DNA from: Branchiostoma belcheri
Taxonomy: Eukaryota > Chordata > Leptocardii > Amphioxiformes > Branchiostomatidae
NCBI RefSeq assembly: GCF_001625305.1
Contig: NW_017803909.1
Span: 2,545,638 to 2,609,637 of the forward strand
DNA length: 64,000 nt
Reading direction: 5' to 3'
Shown: positions 23,501-35,410 of the stretch, one piece after another
How positions within the stretch are numbered: position 1 is the stretch's first letter
Layout: the number at the start of each line of letters is the position of its first letter
The notes under the pieces: generated by a model
The model's database searches: none
What the model saw: only the letters and a program-made list of their open reading frames with translations
Told to the model about the DNA's origin: nothing
Position numbers and translations under genes: made by a program

Positions 23501-26500
23501 ACATAACAAATCCCACTATGATTATAAGTGCAACAGCCAGCAGTTTGGCGGCGGTGAAGAAGTTCTGTATGGATGTCGCTAGTTTCACACTCCAACAGTT
23601 GGCAAATGTTATAAGCACTGCAATATGAAGTAACAATATCATGTAAAATACAACAACAAGTATAGTGCTAGAAGTCTACTACAGCTAACAGTTCTTATTG
23701 CTTTTGGTATTGGAAAACATATTGTTTTTGCACTGTTTCATCTTCTCCAAACAAATAAGGTCAATGACCTGAACCAGACGTCTGTCACCATGACCATAGT
23801 AACTGGTGTTGGGTTACATCATGTTGCAATTTTATAGCAGGTGGGATTTAGACTCCTGTCAACATATACTTACATGAATTAACAGAGCACACCATATGCA
23901 AAGGTATACATTATGCATTTGCTTTGCAAATGTTACCTTTCTAGTTTAATATGGAGATTACTGTGAATACTGGGCCACAGATAGAACTATTTCGAAGATT
24001 GCTACAGTCATCTCAGATGGAGTGGCACAAGAAGTTGGTCACCAATAAGATAGCAACTTCCAATGCCATAAGGAGCTATATCCATGCAGACAGGTAATAG
24101 TACTCTCTTGTGATTTTCAGATCAGCATCGATAGACATTCTGTGCTTTCTTTAATAGTTTAACCTCCACTGAAATTGGCAACATAATTCTGTAATTCAAT
24201 TAGAGCCACGGAGGACTTGGCAGACTTCCCCTTGTGGCAACGCAGTAATCTCAACTCATCTAATCAAACGATCCTTAACAAAATTGTACAAGGCCCTGCG
24301 TTCAGGTAATCTAATTGAGAGGCTGTTTATATTCTGTGGAGGAATTATCTACGCTTAACATGCGTGTGAGTTAATTAAGGGGCGTGTTGATTACAAAGAG
24401 TGATAAATAGACCGGGATTTAGGGGACGTCCCGTTGGTCACAGGAGTGTGTGAGAGGAATACGTCTGCAGAGACGCCACGAACAGTGAATATCTATTAGA
24501 AAATGATAAGATCAATTTGGTAACCTGCCAAATTACCTGCTTCCATGCTGCAACTCCAAATGGGTCTTATTAAAGCAAAGTATCCACTCAGTATCCATAT
24601 TCATAAGCCCCTCGCAAGTGTTTTGCAAAGTAGACTACATTACATTTATTCTGTTGAATCTAAAATGTTACTAAATAAATGTTACTCTTTACTGTGTCAG
24701 ACTATTTATCATGCATAAATTAGTGATTATCTAAAACTGTTTGTGATATATGTAACGCAACGTAGGTTGATTTACTAGACGTGATTGTCGCACATCAATA
24801 AAATATAATCGATAACATGAAAACTTCTGGACAGGTACGTATTCTGTAGATGTTTCTTTTTTGTTGTATTAGTCACATTTGCGTCTATCATTCAAAGATT
24901 TTGATTTGCTAGTTGCACACTTGCAGGCCTCGGGGGGTGGGAGTTTTGATACTGCGTTTTGTAGGATTTTTAACGCGTTCTTTTGCCGGTCATCCTACAG
25001 CCAGCCGCCCAGAGAAGGTTTGTACCCGCCACGGTACACGGTATCCGGCCAGCAAAAGAACGCGTAAAAATTACACAAAACGCAGTATCAAAACTCCCAC
25101 CCGCCCGGAGGCCTAAACAGGAAGCTACACTTGCTCCAAAATTTGCCACAGAAAATAATTCTTTTTTGTACTTACACACTAATAAAACTGCCAGTAGTTT
25201 CTTGACGCTATCCGGTGCAGGGCAGTGCACATCGTAGAACGGTTCGGTGGCGTAATCAGCGAAGCTCAGCGAGATGAGCGCCAGCATGGAAGGTCTAGTG
25301 TCAACAACAGACAGCAATGTCAAACTCCAGATTCACTTGGGACTTCATTAACAAGAATAAGCCAAATTTACTTAGTTGTATAGTGGTAGTTACTTGGCAA
25401 TTTATATATTTAACGTTAATCTGCATTCTATTCTTTTGTTGTGGCTTGTACTTAACCCAGTGGGTCTGTGTGTACGATAAAGGTCTTCATTCATTCCCGA
25501 TGAAGTCCTGTCGTTTTGTGAACGTTTGCATCGGAATAGTTTTCTAAAGTTGACACTTGATTGAGTCTTTAATGTTGCCTCATCGGCGCGATGTGTGTAC
25601 GAGAACATCACCTTGAACTTTGCAGAAATAAATATCAGATTATCATAAGCTAACCATGATAACATTGCTACATCCATATTTCTAATCGTCTACGGCTCTT
25701 ACTCATAGGATGGCATATACAATATAGCATATAGATGTTCTTTACTTGCCTAGTGACAATAACAGAGGTCCAGGAGTAGAGGTAGGCCGGGATGGGACCG
25801 AAGGCTTCCCACAGATACGGGTACTCCGCCCCTGACTTCGGGATGGCGGTCCCCAGTTCCGCATACGCCAGCGCTCCTGTGGCGTGGCCAAAAAATATAC
25901 ACGCATTAGGGTACGGGCAGGCACATCTCTACTGATCCACAAGAATACGACATAATGATATGATATCGATTGGCTTCATACACTATCTTTTAATACGCGC
26001 ATATCCTGGATTGGGGATGTTCGGCGTCTTTATTACCCTCCATATCCTCTATGTGATTCACTATCGATCCATAAGTGCATATCGTCAGACCATGATATCG
26101 ACAGATTCCATACACTCAGTTATCTTCACAACTTTCCATATCCTGCATTTGTACTAATGCCTGGCTAGATCTTTTTTTCTTCAAGTGAACTTTACTTGAT
26201 GGTGTGGCATTTAGGCTGGTAGCTACAACTTCAGGATGTTTTATAGGACTGTGTCCCAAGAGAATAAAATTTTGCTTTTTGTAGCAAGTCTTGCCTGTTT
26301 TTGGCCTGTAGTATGAAATGTCAGCTGCCATGGCAGCACATGCCCGATGGTTTTCTGTAGTCATCATTGTCCATTGATAAACGTTTGTAAATGAGGAGCA
26401 TCAATTGAGGAGCATTAAAACCTGGACTTTCAAATCTATCTTGTAAATACTGAAGGTCACATGTATAGGCATCCAAAAATAACCTCAAGGTCAGAGGTAA

Positions 26501-29500
26501 AATAGAGGTCAACTTCAAAGGACCGTGATGTTGGGGTCTCACATACATGGAACTGTTCTCTGGCACGGTTTATGTGCATTTAAAGTAGATGGGGGAAAAC
26601 GAAACACAATTGCAAGAAACCATTTCCATTTTCAGATACAGGATTTGACCATGTGAAATCACACAAGGAATATCGTTAGTTCAGCGTCCTTTCATTTTGT
26701 TTCGATACGGTTGTCATTCTTAATAAGGGTATTTGTGTGGAAACCGTGACGCTGTAAGATCATCGATTGTTGCCGCGTCCTCATCCGACCAACCACCGTT
26801 TATTAGATACTACCCCATGCCACGGCGTGTGGGGGCATCGTCGGCACGTATAATACGTCACGCTTTTCAAAGTTACCCGAAGTTACACCGCGCCCTTGCC
26901 TTGTCCTTGGGTAGCGTGAAATAGAGAAGAAGCTTCTCGCAGACTTGTCATAATTGATTCCGCTTCACATCTTCACTTTCCGAACTATTTTGCCTCCAAC
27001 CGTGACAGGTGAATGCAGGCGCAGCCGGCTGACTCTTGATAAAACGTGTTGTTATCAGCGCCAGGTAAATTCGATTCGACGTTTTGTGGTTTTCAATTAC
27101 CGCAGACCTCATAATTCCCGTGATGATACTGATCGCTTCTGATGGAGAAGAGAATTGGCAATTACCCCTAGTAACGGGAGTGTCAGGCGAGAAGAAATTG
27201 GAACCGAAGTTTTATTGCCGTGGGGACTTTCGTACATCCCCCCGTAGAGTTGTTGGGAGGATCTTGATACACAAAACACGCCGGCGGGCCTTCGGAAGCT
27301 GATAGAATTGCACAAGACTACCGTAACGTTAAATTCCCACTCGGTATTGTTGTGGGGAGGGGGGTAGGATTAGTGTAAGCTTGTAATAACGGATAAATCC
27401 GCTCTGGCTGATCTTTAACAAAAGGAAAAACAGGTGCAATCTGGAGATTTGCCTGACTTAGAATGGCCGCTTGTGGAGTTCAGATTTACGTTTTTCAATG
27501 ATTCTTTACGCCCAAACGTGCTATCATTTGAACCGATACCTTTAGCATAAAGATTCCGCACAATATGTGCTTTTGAGGTGAAGGATTAAAAAGAAAAAGG
27601 TGACGTTAACATTAGAGATTGGATAGTGACAGATCCAGAACTTGAAGTGTAATTATAGTAATAGATGCTGCCTAATCTGCCAATCCCTCTTTATGTCACG
27701 GTTGTTCATATACTCGCATTAACATAAGATTTTATTTCCCTATTCCCAATTCGCGAATGTTTATTTCCCGCCTTTTGCAACCCATGTCTGTCTGCATTTG
27801 CAAATGTCTGTCTTGTGCATTGGGAATTGAATTCTACATGTATGGGATGCTCGCACGGGCTAGCAACATTTTGAAATACAATGTGACAAGAAAGCAAGTG
27901 AGGAAATTACCACCTAAACATACCACCCTTTAAAAACCCCTTTTCGGCATGTGCAGTAAGCTGGTAAGGCACATATCGATCCTATGTGACACGACTGGCC
28001 GTTCCTTCCTCTCCAAGACTGCCCCGCTATTACTTTTCCAGTGGCCGGCCATGCTCGCACTGGCGCATGTAATTGGACGTGACAACGACCGTACGGTTTT
28101 ACATCCACCTTATGGGCCCCGTGAGATCCACGGAGGGGGAGGGTACAGTTGTACATACAAATATCATGTCTACTGAGGTCCTTGGAACGGTCGGAGACGA
28201 GATGTTACAAAGGGGAAGTTGGGTTGAGAAGCTTGAGCGCATTGGGTGCAACACTTGAGAACTTGGAACTGCTCAGTGACGTTGGTCATATGCATGCGGT
28301 TTGAACGGCTGGGGTGCAAGCCACTCTATACCATGGCCTTTTAAACTCGATTCTGCCCCAAAACAATATAGGAATCCTTATTTATTGCCTACTTGAAAAT
28401 ATGTTAGAGTGTTGAGTTCATTTCTTTCACATAAATCATTGCTTCATTTAGATACTGATGAGGCACTAGACAGTGGTCCTAGTCAGAGATACAGAAGACT
28501 GCAAACGTCCTATATCACTGATGATTTCTTCAAGCAGAAATCTTTTTTTCTCTGACGATACTGCGGTATATGAGACACTACATACACAAAACAACATCAT
28601 GCACTGTAGTTCATTCTTTGTCTATCTAATTTACTCTGAGAGATCCTTGCTCGTGTTTTCTTCTTTCTTAGATGTTTGATCTGCCCAGAAGGGTGATGTT
28701 GTGTTTTGCCTAGCAAAATCAGCTTTGTAATGAAGGAATCCAGTCCTGATACAAAATACATAGCATCCAGGACGGCATATTCTGTCAAGTACAAAGGGTT
28801 TGGCCCTCGTGGGTAGCAGCGGATATTGTGAAAAGGTGTGCCTTTTCGGGCTCAGATTTTACAGTAGGCTGTGCCAGGACGGTTATGGTCTTTCCTCTTG
28901 ATTCAAACGTACATGTACAATAGGTAACTCGAGGGCAGTCACTGTTTCATGTTCAGCACAAAAACTACGATAGATCTTTTTTTTTAAGAAAAAATCTATC
29001 TGAGCTGGCACGTTTTTTTTTAATCCAAATAGTATATTGTTGTGGCGTTTTGAAACCTGTTTTGGTACAACCATGCTCAACTTCTCTGTATCCACCGCTA
29101 CATCTAAGTTATTGCATCAAATCATAGTGTTCATAATATGCAAGGACGCAAAAAGCCCGTGTTTATCGTAATAGGATGGGATCATATGGCTGAAAGAGAA
29201 CGCTTGTGTATATCAAGTAAAAAATGGGCTGTGATTTTAGGTGTTATAGGCTTTGTATGAGAGTCAAAACAGCACAATATGTACGTTGTGTAGTTTTGGT
29301 CGCCGGGTATGAAACTAGGTCGTTTTTTTCTGTATTTGAAGTGCATTGTTACTCCAAGGAGGGTGGATATCAATCACTTACCGAGCATGGCCAGCACCCC
29401 ACACGCCAGCCAGATCATGAGACACGGGCCCACACTGCCGGTCTCCCGCAACACTCCCTTCGGCGACACAAAAATGCCCGATCCGATCATCGTCCCGACA

Positions 29501-29730
29501 ATGAGCGCCACACCGCTGATCAAACCAACTTTTCTCTCCATCGTCACGCCTCCTTGGTGGTCGCTGTCGGGAGTTTTTACCTTCACGTCGGGTGTGACCG
29601 ACCCATCCTCCTTCCCCATCGGGGTCGACGCGGCCGAACCTTTCGTTGGGGATGTCGGGGTCTTGGCGGCCCCGTTCACGGAGTCGCCATGCCCCGAAGG
29701 GGAACGCTCCTTCAACTCGTAGTCCGACAT
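14553..29730 (-). CDS. SLC7A9-like: SLC7A9-like (b(0,+)AT family) amino-acid transporter, paralog A, complete
   Basis: Coding exons, 5' to 3': 29382-29730, 25750-25876, 25176-25294, 23492-23617, 22961-23069, 22481-22525, 21661-21784, 19708-19811, 17856-17952, 15786-15935, 15054-15222, 14553-14620. They sum to 1587 bp (528 residues plus stop), and every junction keeps frame. Human b(0,+)AT has about 487 residues; the excess is a longer polar N-terminus. The TM1 motif GSGIF is at 83-87. Cys183 is the TM3-TM4 loop cysteine that links to the SLC3 heavy chain. TM6 carries GLWAYDGW, ending at 277. Exon 9 reads VAAREGHM then [11 protein letters not shown]. The 68-bp last exon reads [17 protein letters not shown], matching the family's C-terminal tail, whose VVP element is reported to matter for ER exit. 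Exon 2 uses a GC donor (CTAG then GCAAGT). Paralog B has no intron at that point. An electroneutral or dibasic amino-acid exchange role is inferred from family. Confidence 0.95.
14903..15002. mobile_element. 100-bp MITE with 9-bp target-site duplication
   Basis: TCTAAAAGA occurs at 14894-14902 and 15003-15011 and brackets a 100-bp element. Its 34-bp terminal inverted repeats (TAGCCTGGTTACCAG...CTCCCGAG) are matched with a few mismatches at the other end. Almost the whole element is hairpin. It lies in the last intron of paralog A, between exons 11 and 12. A 9-bp duplication suggests a MULE-like source, but this is inference. Confidence 0.85.
15284..15440 (+). mobile_element. 5'-truncated relict of the SINE family seen at 2415
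   Basis: The sequence from GAGTACCTAGCTTCGG through GGGACGTCCCTCGGA to the region after GAGGAGAGCC matches the body of the full-length SINE at 2415-2980. It lacks the tRNA head. It lies in intron 10 of paralog A. Confidence 0.7.
15936..19707 (-). other. Introns 8 and 9 of transporter paralog A
   Basis: These two introns flank exon 9 (17856-17952). I see no further exon, RNA gene or recognisable repeat in them. They are AT-rich with scattered short poly-A/T runs. Confidence 0.6.
21119..21660. repeat. Tandem array of about four 140-160-bp units abutting exon 7 of paralog A
   Basis: Units begin near 21119, 21259, 21419 and 21571, each with TCAAC..TCAAAATGTAAT, then TTTTGCC, GACAGTGCACAGTCCAA, GGCCATTTTGTAC and a GTCCATGAGCAT segment. 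A decayed start is visible near 21050. The last unit runs directly into the splice donor of exon 7 (21661). The array therefore consists of copies of the first part of intron 7, including donor-like sequence. Confidence 0.8.
23217..23457. repeat. (ACTAC/ACTAT)n pentanucleotide satellite
   Basis: About 240 bp of degenerate pentamers (ACTAC, ACTAT, ACTGT) in intron 4 of paralog A, ending about 35 bp downstream of exon 4. Confidence 0.9.
23711..23951. repeat. Interspersed repeat, copy 1 (second copy at 45511)
   Basis: This 240-bp stretch in intron 3 of paralog A matches 45511-45781 in TRAPPC8 intron 1 in the same orientation. Shared anchors are AATGACCTGAACCA, GTGTTGGGTTACATCATG, TTGCAATTTTATAGCAGG and TTTGCAAATGTTACCTTT. 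No coding sequence or known family was recognised. Confidence 0.8.
24925..25126. mobile_element. Hairpin MITE, family 1, copy 1
   Basis: The inverted arms include GGTGGGAGTTTTGATACTGC on the left and its complement on the right, followed inward by AACGCGTTCTTTTGCCGG. The same arms occur at 34018-34231. ACACTTGC flanks both sides (24917-24924 and 25127-25134) and may be a target-site duplication, but the left end is ambiguous. It lies in intron 3 of paralog A, about 50 bp downstream of exon 3. Confidence 0.82.
25877..29381 (-). other. Intron 1 of transporter paralog A
   Basis: A 3.5-kb intron between the N-terminal exon and the TM2 exon. No exon, RNA gene or mobile element could be supported. 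Large first introns often hold enhancers, but nothing specific was seen. Confidence 0.65.
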
Positions 29731-29813
29731 TTTCCCAGTAGGGCGTCCTCTCTACCATCTACCGAAGCAACACCGATGTCCTCCTTCTAATCTCCCATCG
29801 GCCCTGGAGAAAC
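29731..29813 (-). other. 5' UTR segment of paralog A behind a splice acceptor, with an upstream ATG
   Basis: TTCTGTTTCTCCAG ends at 29814, so the start codon again appears to lie in a second exon. An upstream ATG at 29756-29758 opens a different frame that overlaps the main coding exon. Its context is weak (T at -3), while the main ATG has A at -3. Confidence 0.5.
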
Positions 29814-32800
29814 AGAACAACAACACAGCAAGTTATAGTCAATGTTAGAAAGTCTTCTTACACATTATCCAGGAATGCTGGTGCTTCTGTAGCGCAAGAA
29901 GAAGAAAAAGTGGTAAAAACTTGCCATGTAGAAAACGTCCTTGTACTACTTTATCCCGGTACTGTATATAACCGTTGTCTGAAAGAGATGTGATGAACCC
30001 TGTCCATCCAAAGCGCGGAGAATAATATGGGTACTTTGCGGAGGAGGAATTACCTGTTTTAGGTGGGGATTCACCCAAGAGATTCGGTCCTGATTAAGTG
30101 TGTGTAAGCGTTAGCCCTGGAGGCCAGCCGGGAAGCCTTGATGCACAATAGGCTTCCCTCGCATACATAATTACATCCCCTTTCTGCAGAAGTGTTTGTG
30201 GCTGTACGTGAGCAGAACGGGCAATGCGAGGCAAGGACGCGATAGCATCTGGACGCCAAAAAGCTCTTATGAATATGGAGTGCGGCTTTTCCAGCGATCA
30301 CCAAATCCTCTTTCTACGCGCATCACCGACAATTTACGAGAATCCCGTCGGCTATTCGGCCCCGGACAGAGATATAACAGCACTAAGACACAGGATGACG
30401 TAAGGGTGTTCACAGTGGACAGTGAATTTCACAGGACCTCTACTCAAACCCTAGTTCCGTGCATACGACCTTTTGTATTAGGGACAGGTCACTGCATTCC
30501 TGTGTAGGATGTGGCGGCTAGTTAAGAGGCACAGGGACCGCTCCAACGGACAAGACCGTCACAACGTCCGGTTTCATTCTGCTGTCCAAATTCGACGCCA
30601 TATTTTGAACTTGAGATACGTGTTCTTCTTGTTTCCAACGTCACATCATGTCCGACACTTTATGGCTTTACTGACCAGCGAACCTTCCCCGGTGTACAGT
30701 ATTTCCGCTGCCAAGTTGTAATGACGGCCGGCCGCCATTAATTACAAAAGCGAACGCTAACCTCACATGAAATATGTGTAATCTTCGGGTTAATTTTGCT
30801 GCAGTAACTGCTAATATAATATAACACAACAATGTCAGAAATGCCAACATGTACATTGTAACGCTATATGAAATTGAAATGACATTTGTTCTTCAAGTAT
30901 ACAACTTTCTGAATGATGTCGGTGCCTTTTGTAATAATTGTACGTCACAGACATACTATATATATCATAGCAAGCACTTTGCTACCTTAACAAAATACGG
31001 CATACATTTGTGTCAAAGTTAACTCTTATATACATTTGATTTACGCATATAGACATATAACCGTTATGTTTCTATATATATATATAGTCAAAAGCATTTC
31101 ATAGTGTTCTCTAATAATATAAAATATAAACTAATACGAAACGATGTTACTCGTACACACCATTTAGCATAACTAGTGAAAACAGAATTTGACGATTTGT
31201 CACGAAAGATAAAAGTGACTACTGTAGCTAGTGCTGAAGTGAAAAAGGAGAAAGAGAGGTCGCTATGAAAAAGCCTGGAGTCACCACGCCCTTTCACTAT
31301 ATTCCAGCGCACTGTGGCTACCCTTGTGCATGTGCTGTATGTAACCGCCACTATTACTTTACATCACTACAAGACCTTACCTGTCAAATCTCACAAAGTC
31401 GTAGCGCAACTGAACTCCGAATTCCGGGGAAAGAGAACATATCAGACGGGCAAATGACAAACGTACATAGTTCTGTTAAACGTCACCCGGCCACCACCAG
31501 GCATCCTCCATTTAAAAGTACCGGCGGGGGACCAATTCAGGCGGGATAATGAGCCCGGTAATTTGCTCTGATGTTCGCTGTGCCGACCACACCGGGGAAA
31601 AAACACGGACCTATCTCAGCTAACACCTGAAGAGCGACCGTTCGTGCAAGTGCAGAATACATATGCATTAACGCCTACGTATAAACGACAGTTACATGAA
31701 TTCCCTTGGCATTCAACTCAAAAGGAAGGTTCATTCACCCAGACAACTGTCGCTTACATGGACTACGGTTGTTTTAGGCCACATTGTCATGAACGGATCA
31801 TGTTATGACATAAAATCAATGAAGAATCGTTTTGATTGACAAGCAGATTTTTCTTTACATCTCAACATATTGTTTTACACGTCGCGTCACGGATTATAAG
31901 GCTTTTACGGTCCATGAAACATTTAAAAGGGAGAGAAGTGGATTTTTGTATGAACTGATGAAAGCAAAATGCATATTTCTAATCTTTTTAAAACAGGCTG
32001 ATGAAAAAAATCTCAATACATTTGGCATTCGCCCTTTCAGAGTTTGGAAGAAGAAAGGATGTGAAAGCAAACTCGTTTCCGAAAAAAGTACCACCAGAAG
32101 TTTACCTACTTACTACTTGTTGTAGAACGTTGTTTCGCCCTTACCGTTCCACCTGAATGCTCCCTTGCTCCGCCCTACTGCCGCCCCGATGTGCCAGTAA
32201 TGACTTCATCGATTTCTCGTTACCAGAATAAAATGGGTGATCCCTCCGGGATGGGCGGCAGGCAGGGGCTATTTGCGTTACCTTTTCAATTTCACTTCTG
32301 GGCTTTCTTTATTCTGTGTACATCACAGGACAGACGCTATGTTTCAGAGCACGCCCGTCAAAGCCATGAAAAATGGACAAAAATTCGCTCCATCTGTGAT
32401 ACCAGTATTCAAGTACATCAGCCAAACAATAAGGAACTCAAATGGGCGCCCTCGAATGGCCTATTCTCTACATGAGTGTGATCAGTTATACAGACATGGA
32501 CGTCAGGGACTCTACTAGCTAGTCAAGATGTTCTGTCTCAGACGGAAGGTGTCCTCCTTGCCCTTGACATTTACACGATCTTAAAGTCTCCTTGAATGAT
32601 GCCTACTGCAAGCGAAATGAATGCTTAAAGAAATCGGACAAGACGAACTTTGAACGCCACAACTAGACGTAAATTTTCGTACACAATTCTAACAATTTTT
32701 AAATGGTGGATACATACACAGTATAGCGTTTAATTTCATCAAGATACTACCTTCGTGTTCAAAAGAGACACTACACGTATATTGATCAATGACTGAAAGA

Positions 32801-34017
32801 ACTCTTTCATTATTCCAAGTCAATGTCATCACCGATTCAACCCTCATCACTGTAGACTTTTATCTTCTCGACCTTTGAAGACACGAACCTCAAGAGCACC
32901 GCACGTCTTCAAGTAGCCCACTCTTTCAAGGTACTTCTAGTAAAACGGGCTTTTGTTTTAGATTACACTCAAGATGAAAGTACTTTTTAAGACAGCCATG
33001 GGCGCATTACAAGCTCTGTTCCTCGGTTGCACCAATCATTTCAAAAGGCGGGGAAAGTTCTTGAAGAATGCATTCTATATGTCATAATCTGTAACGTAAT
33101 ACTTTTATAATTACATAGCGACTGATTAATAATAGCTGTGATATTACTGTGATTACTCACCTCATTAGTACACAGTGATTGATGATGTATGTGTTGCCTG
33201 CAGGACTACTGTACCATCGTAAAAGTTGGGCCACGGGAAAAGACTGACAATTGCCGTCGTGTACATGTATTGTCAACACGGTCGGCATCGGCCACGTGCC
33301 AGCTAGTCCGTTATTTTTGGGCAGAAATGTGGCAACAGCCGTCACAACAAAATATCCTCAATGGCCACTTGGGAGCTTGGAAGGTCATCTCCGAACTCCT
33401 ACTACATTTAGAATTTAAACATGTGCGTAGAGGAAATCTCACATTGCTGTACATCTGCCAATACATGTCTGGCATGTTCTCCCGCGGCCTCGGTGGTGCA
33501 TGATTCACTCAACATCAAAGACAACATCAGCATTCGGAACTGTCGCCAGAGTTCTCTCAAAAGCTCTCCTAAGAACACTTGCGTCCTGGGCTTCGTGAGG
33601 AATACTGGTCAGATCATTAATGAAGAACAGTTGAACGAAAAACGAAAGGCGATGCTACAGAAGTAGGGAGTAAAGATCTTCTTAAGGTATCATAAACATA
33701 AACGCAGTGTGCTCATCAATAAAAACCATTTTACCCGACCATACAGTCCCATGGCACATTCCTAACCAACGTGCCTCCAAATACCCTCGTTCACTGCAAA
33801 ACTATGGAGTCTTCATTAGAGTAAGTCCGCCGCTGCCCTGTCCTAAAGCTGTAAAGTGCCCCCTGAAATGGAAGGATTTACCCGGCCAAGTCCGGGGGGA
33901 TCTCCATTACAGAACATTAAACTGAAACCCTTCAGCTGCCCATCGATTTAGAGAAGTTAATCCATGAGGTCCCCCCTTCCCCTAAGTACGTAGGACAGCC
34001 TGGGTGTGTCAGAGCTA

Positions 34018-34231
34018 GCCTCCTGTGCAGGCATCCGGTGGGTGGGAGTTTTAATACTGCGTTTCGTAGTAGAATCCTACAACCAGACGCACAGAGAGGT
34101 TTCTTGGTGGGTACAAACCTTCTCTGGGCGACAGATCGTAGTAGGATGGCCGGCAAAAGAACGCGTTCAAAATTCTACAAAACGCAGTATCAAAACTCCC
34201 ACCCGTCCGGAGGCCTGCACAGGAGGCTGTA
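34018..34231. mobile_element. Hairpin MITE, family 1, copy 2, with 11-bp flanking direct repeat
   Basis: The left end starts GCCTCCTGTGCAGGC and the right end has its complement, GCCTGCACAGGAGGC. Inside are the GTGGGAGTTTT..ATACTGCGTTT arms shared with 24925-25126. TGTCAGAGCTA is present at 34007-34017 and 34232-34242, consistent with a target-site duplication. Confidence 0.84.
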
Positions 34232-34554
34232 TGTCAGAGCTATGGGCTGTTCGGCTCCCGCCACACCATAATTCACGTTCTGACAGACGACATACCGACG
34301 GACGGCGGCCATGATCACACTCACAGACGACACATGCCTCACGCCGTCAGACGCGTACGGTGTTTTATGAGCCCGACACGTGGAGGTTGATAACCTGGTT
34401 AGATCGTGAACTCTCGTTCATTATCCAAGTGGAAAATTATCTGTATCATACAGAAGTTGTAGTCTTTCACTTGGGTGCTCAATCCCAATGGAATTTCGTG
34501 TTGTTGTTACCAATTATAATTTTACAAAGTGCTTTTTTTGTAAACGTTAGGCAG

Positions 34555-34640
34555 AGGTTCAGGCTTTGGCTTAATTTTTGCGTGTTTTAGGCGTTTTTAT
34601 CGGTTTTTCCTTTTTGTACTGGGTTCTTTTATTACGCAGA
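34555..34640. repeat. Diverged partial match to the 10048 palindrome arm
   Basis: GAGGTTCAGGCTTTGGCTTA through TTTTAGGCGTTTTTATCGG and TTTTTGTACTGG follows the order of the left arm around 10215-10290 (TTTTTAGGC, TTTTATCGGGG, TTTTTTGCACTGG). This shows that the palindrome belongs to an interspersed family. Similarity is imperfect and partly driven by T-runs. Confidence 0.45.
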
Positions 34641-35199
34641 TCAAATGAATGGTTGGAAAATGGATTCTGCCAGCTAGCAAATTTGATACTGTCTTCCAGC
34701 CACTGAAAATTCTGATTGGAGATTGGAGATCTTTTTGGTCCATTTCGCTCTTGCGTGTTTTTTTTTGCTGAACAATATTTTTTATGACTCACTATTTGTC
34801 AATTTTGATAACCACGCGTAGTCAAAGTCAAGTTTACTGCTATCAGTAATTAAGAAAGTTTCTGGGTGTGATAACTAGTCAACAGGGTTCATCCTAAATG
34901 CCAAAGTACGAAGCCGCATCACGAGGAGCGGTCTGTGGCATTCAGAAAAGTGCAGCTTTGATATTAAGTACAAAGTTATCACCGGAGTGACCTTTGCCAA
35001 TCTTTCAGTCTGGACGGTCTGTCTTTCACTCGGTAGTAATTGATGTCAAAAGTTCTGAATGTCAAGAGAGCACCGTGTAGCAGCTTCTGAAGGGGAGAAC
35101 GGTCGGTCGTGATGACAGGTGAACTGTAGTATAAGGTGCGAGGTGTCAGTATTCATAGTCGCTGTACATCACTGGTCCTCACTTGTTGAAGACATTGCA

Positions 35200-35410
35200 T
35201 AAAGTAGACATATCTTATATATACGCCAAAAAGACAGTGTACGCAAGCAACTGGATATGATTTTAGAAACGGTCAGACGTTTCAGGTAGCATCCACTCCC
35301 TTTCGTCAGTGACTTCTGACCGTTTCTAAAATCATATCCAGTTGCTTGAGTATCTGTTTGGCGTATCTTATTACCTGGATGTCTAACCTTCACCGACGTA
35401 GACATACCTT
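35200..35410 (-). mobile_element. Penelope-type relict with hammerhead-like core
   Basis: Outer inverted arms (CAACTGGATATGATTTTAG and its complement) enclose, on the minus strand, CTGACGA (35303-35309), a 6-bp stem with one mismatch (AGGGAG/CTACCT, loop TGGATG), then GAAAC (35279-35283). CTGANGA, hairpin, GAAA is the hammerhead core order reported for Penelope-like retroelements. Related cores are at 55019-55048 and 60467-60497. Stem I pairing is unclear, so activity is not claimed. Confidence 0.55.
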
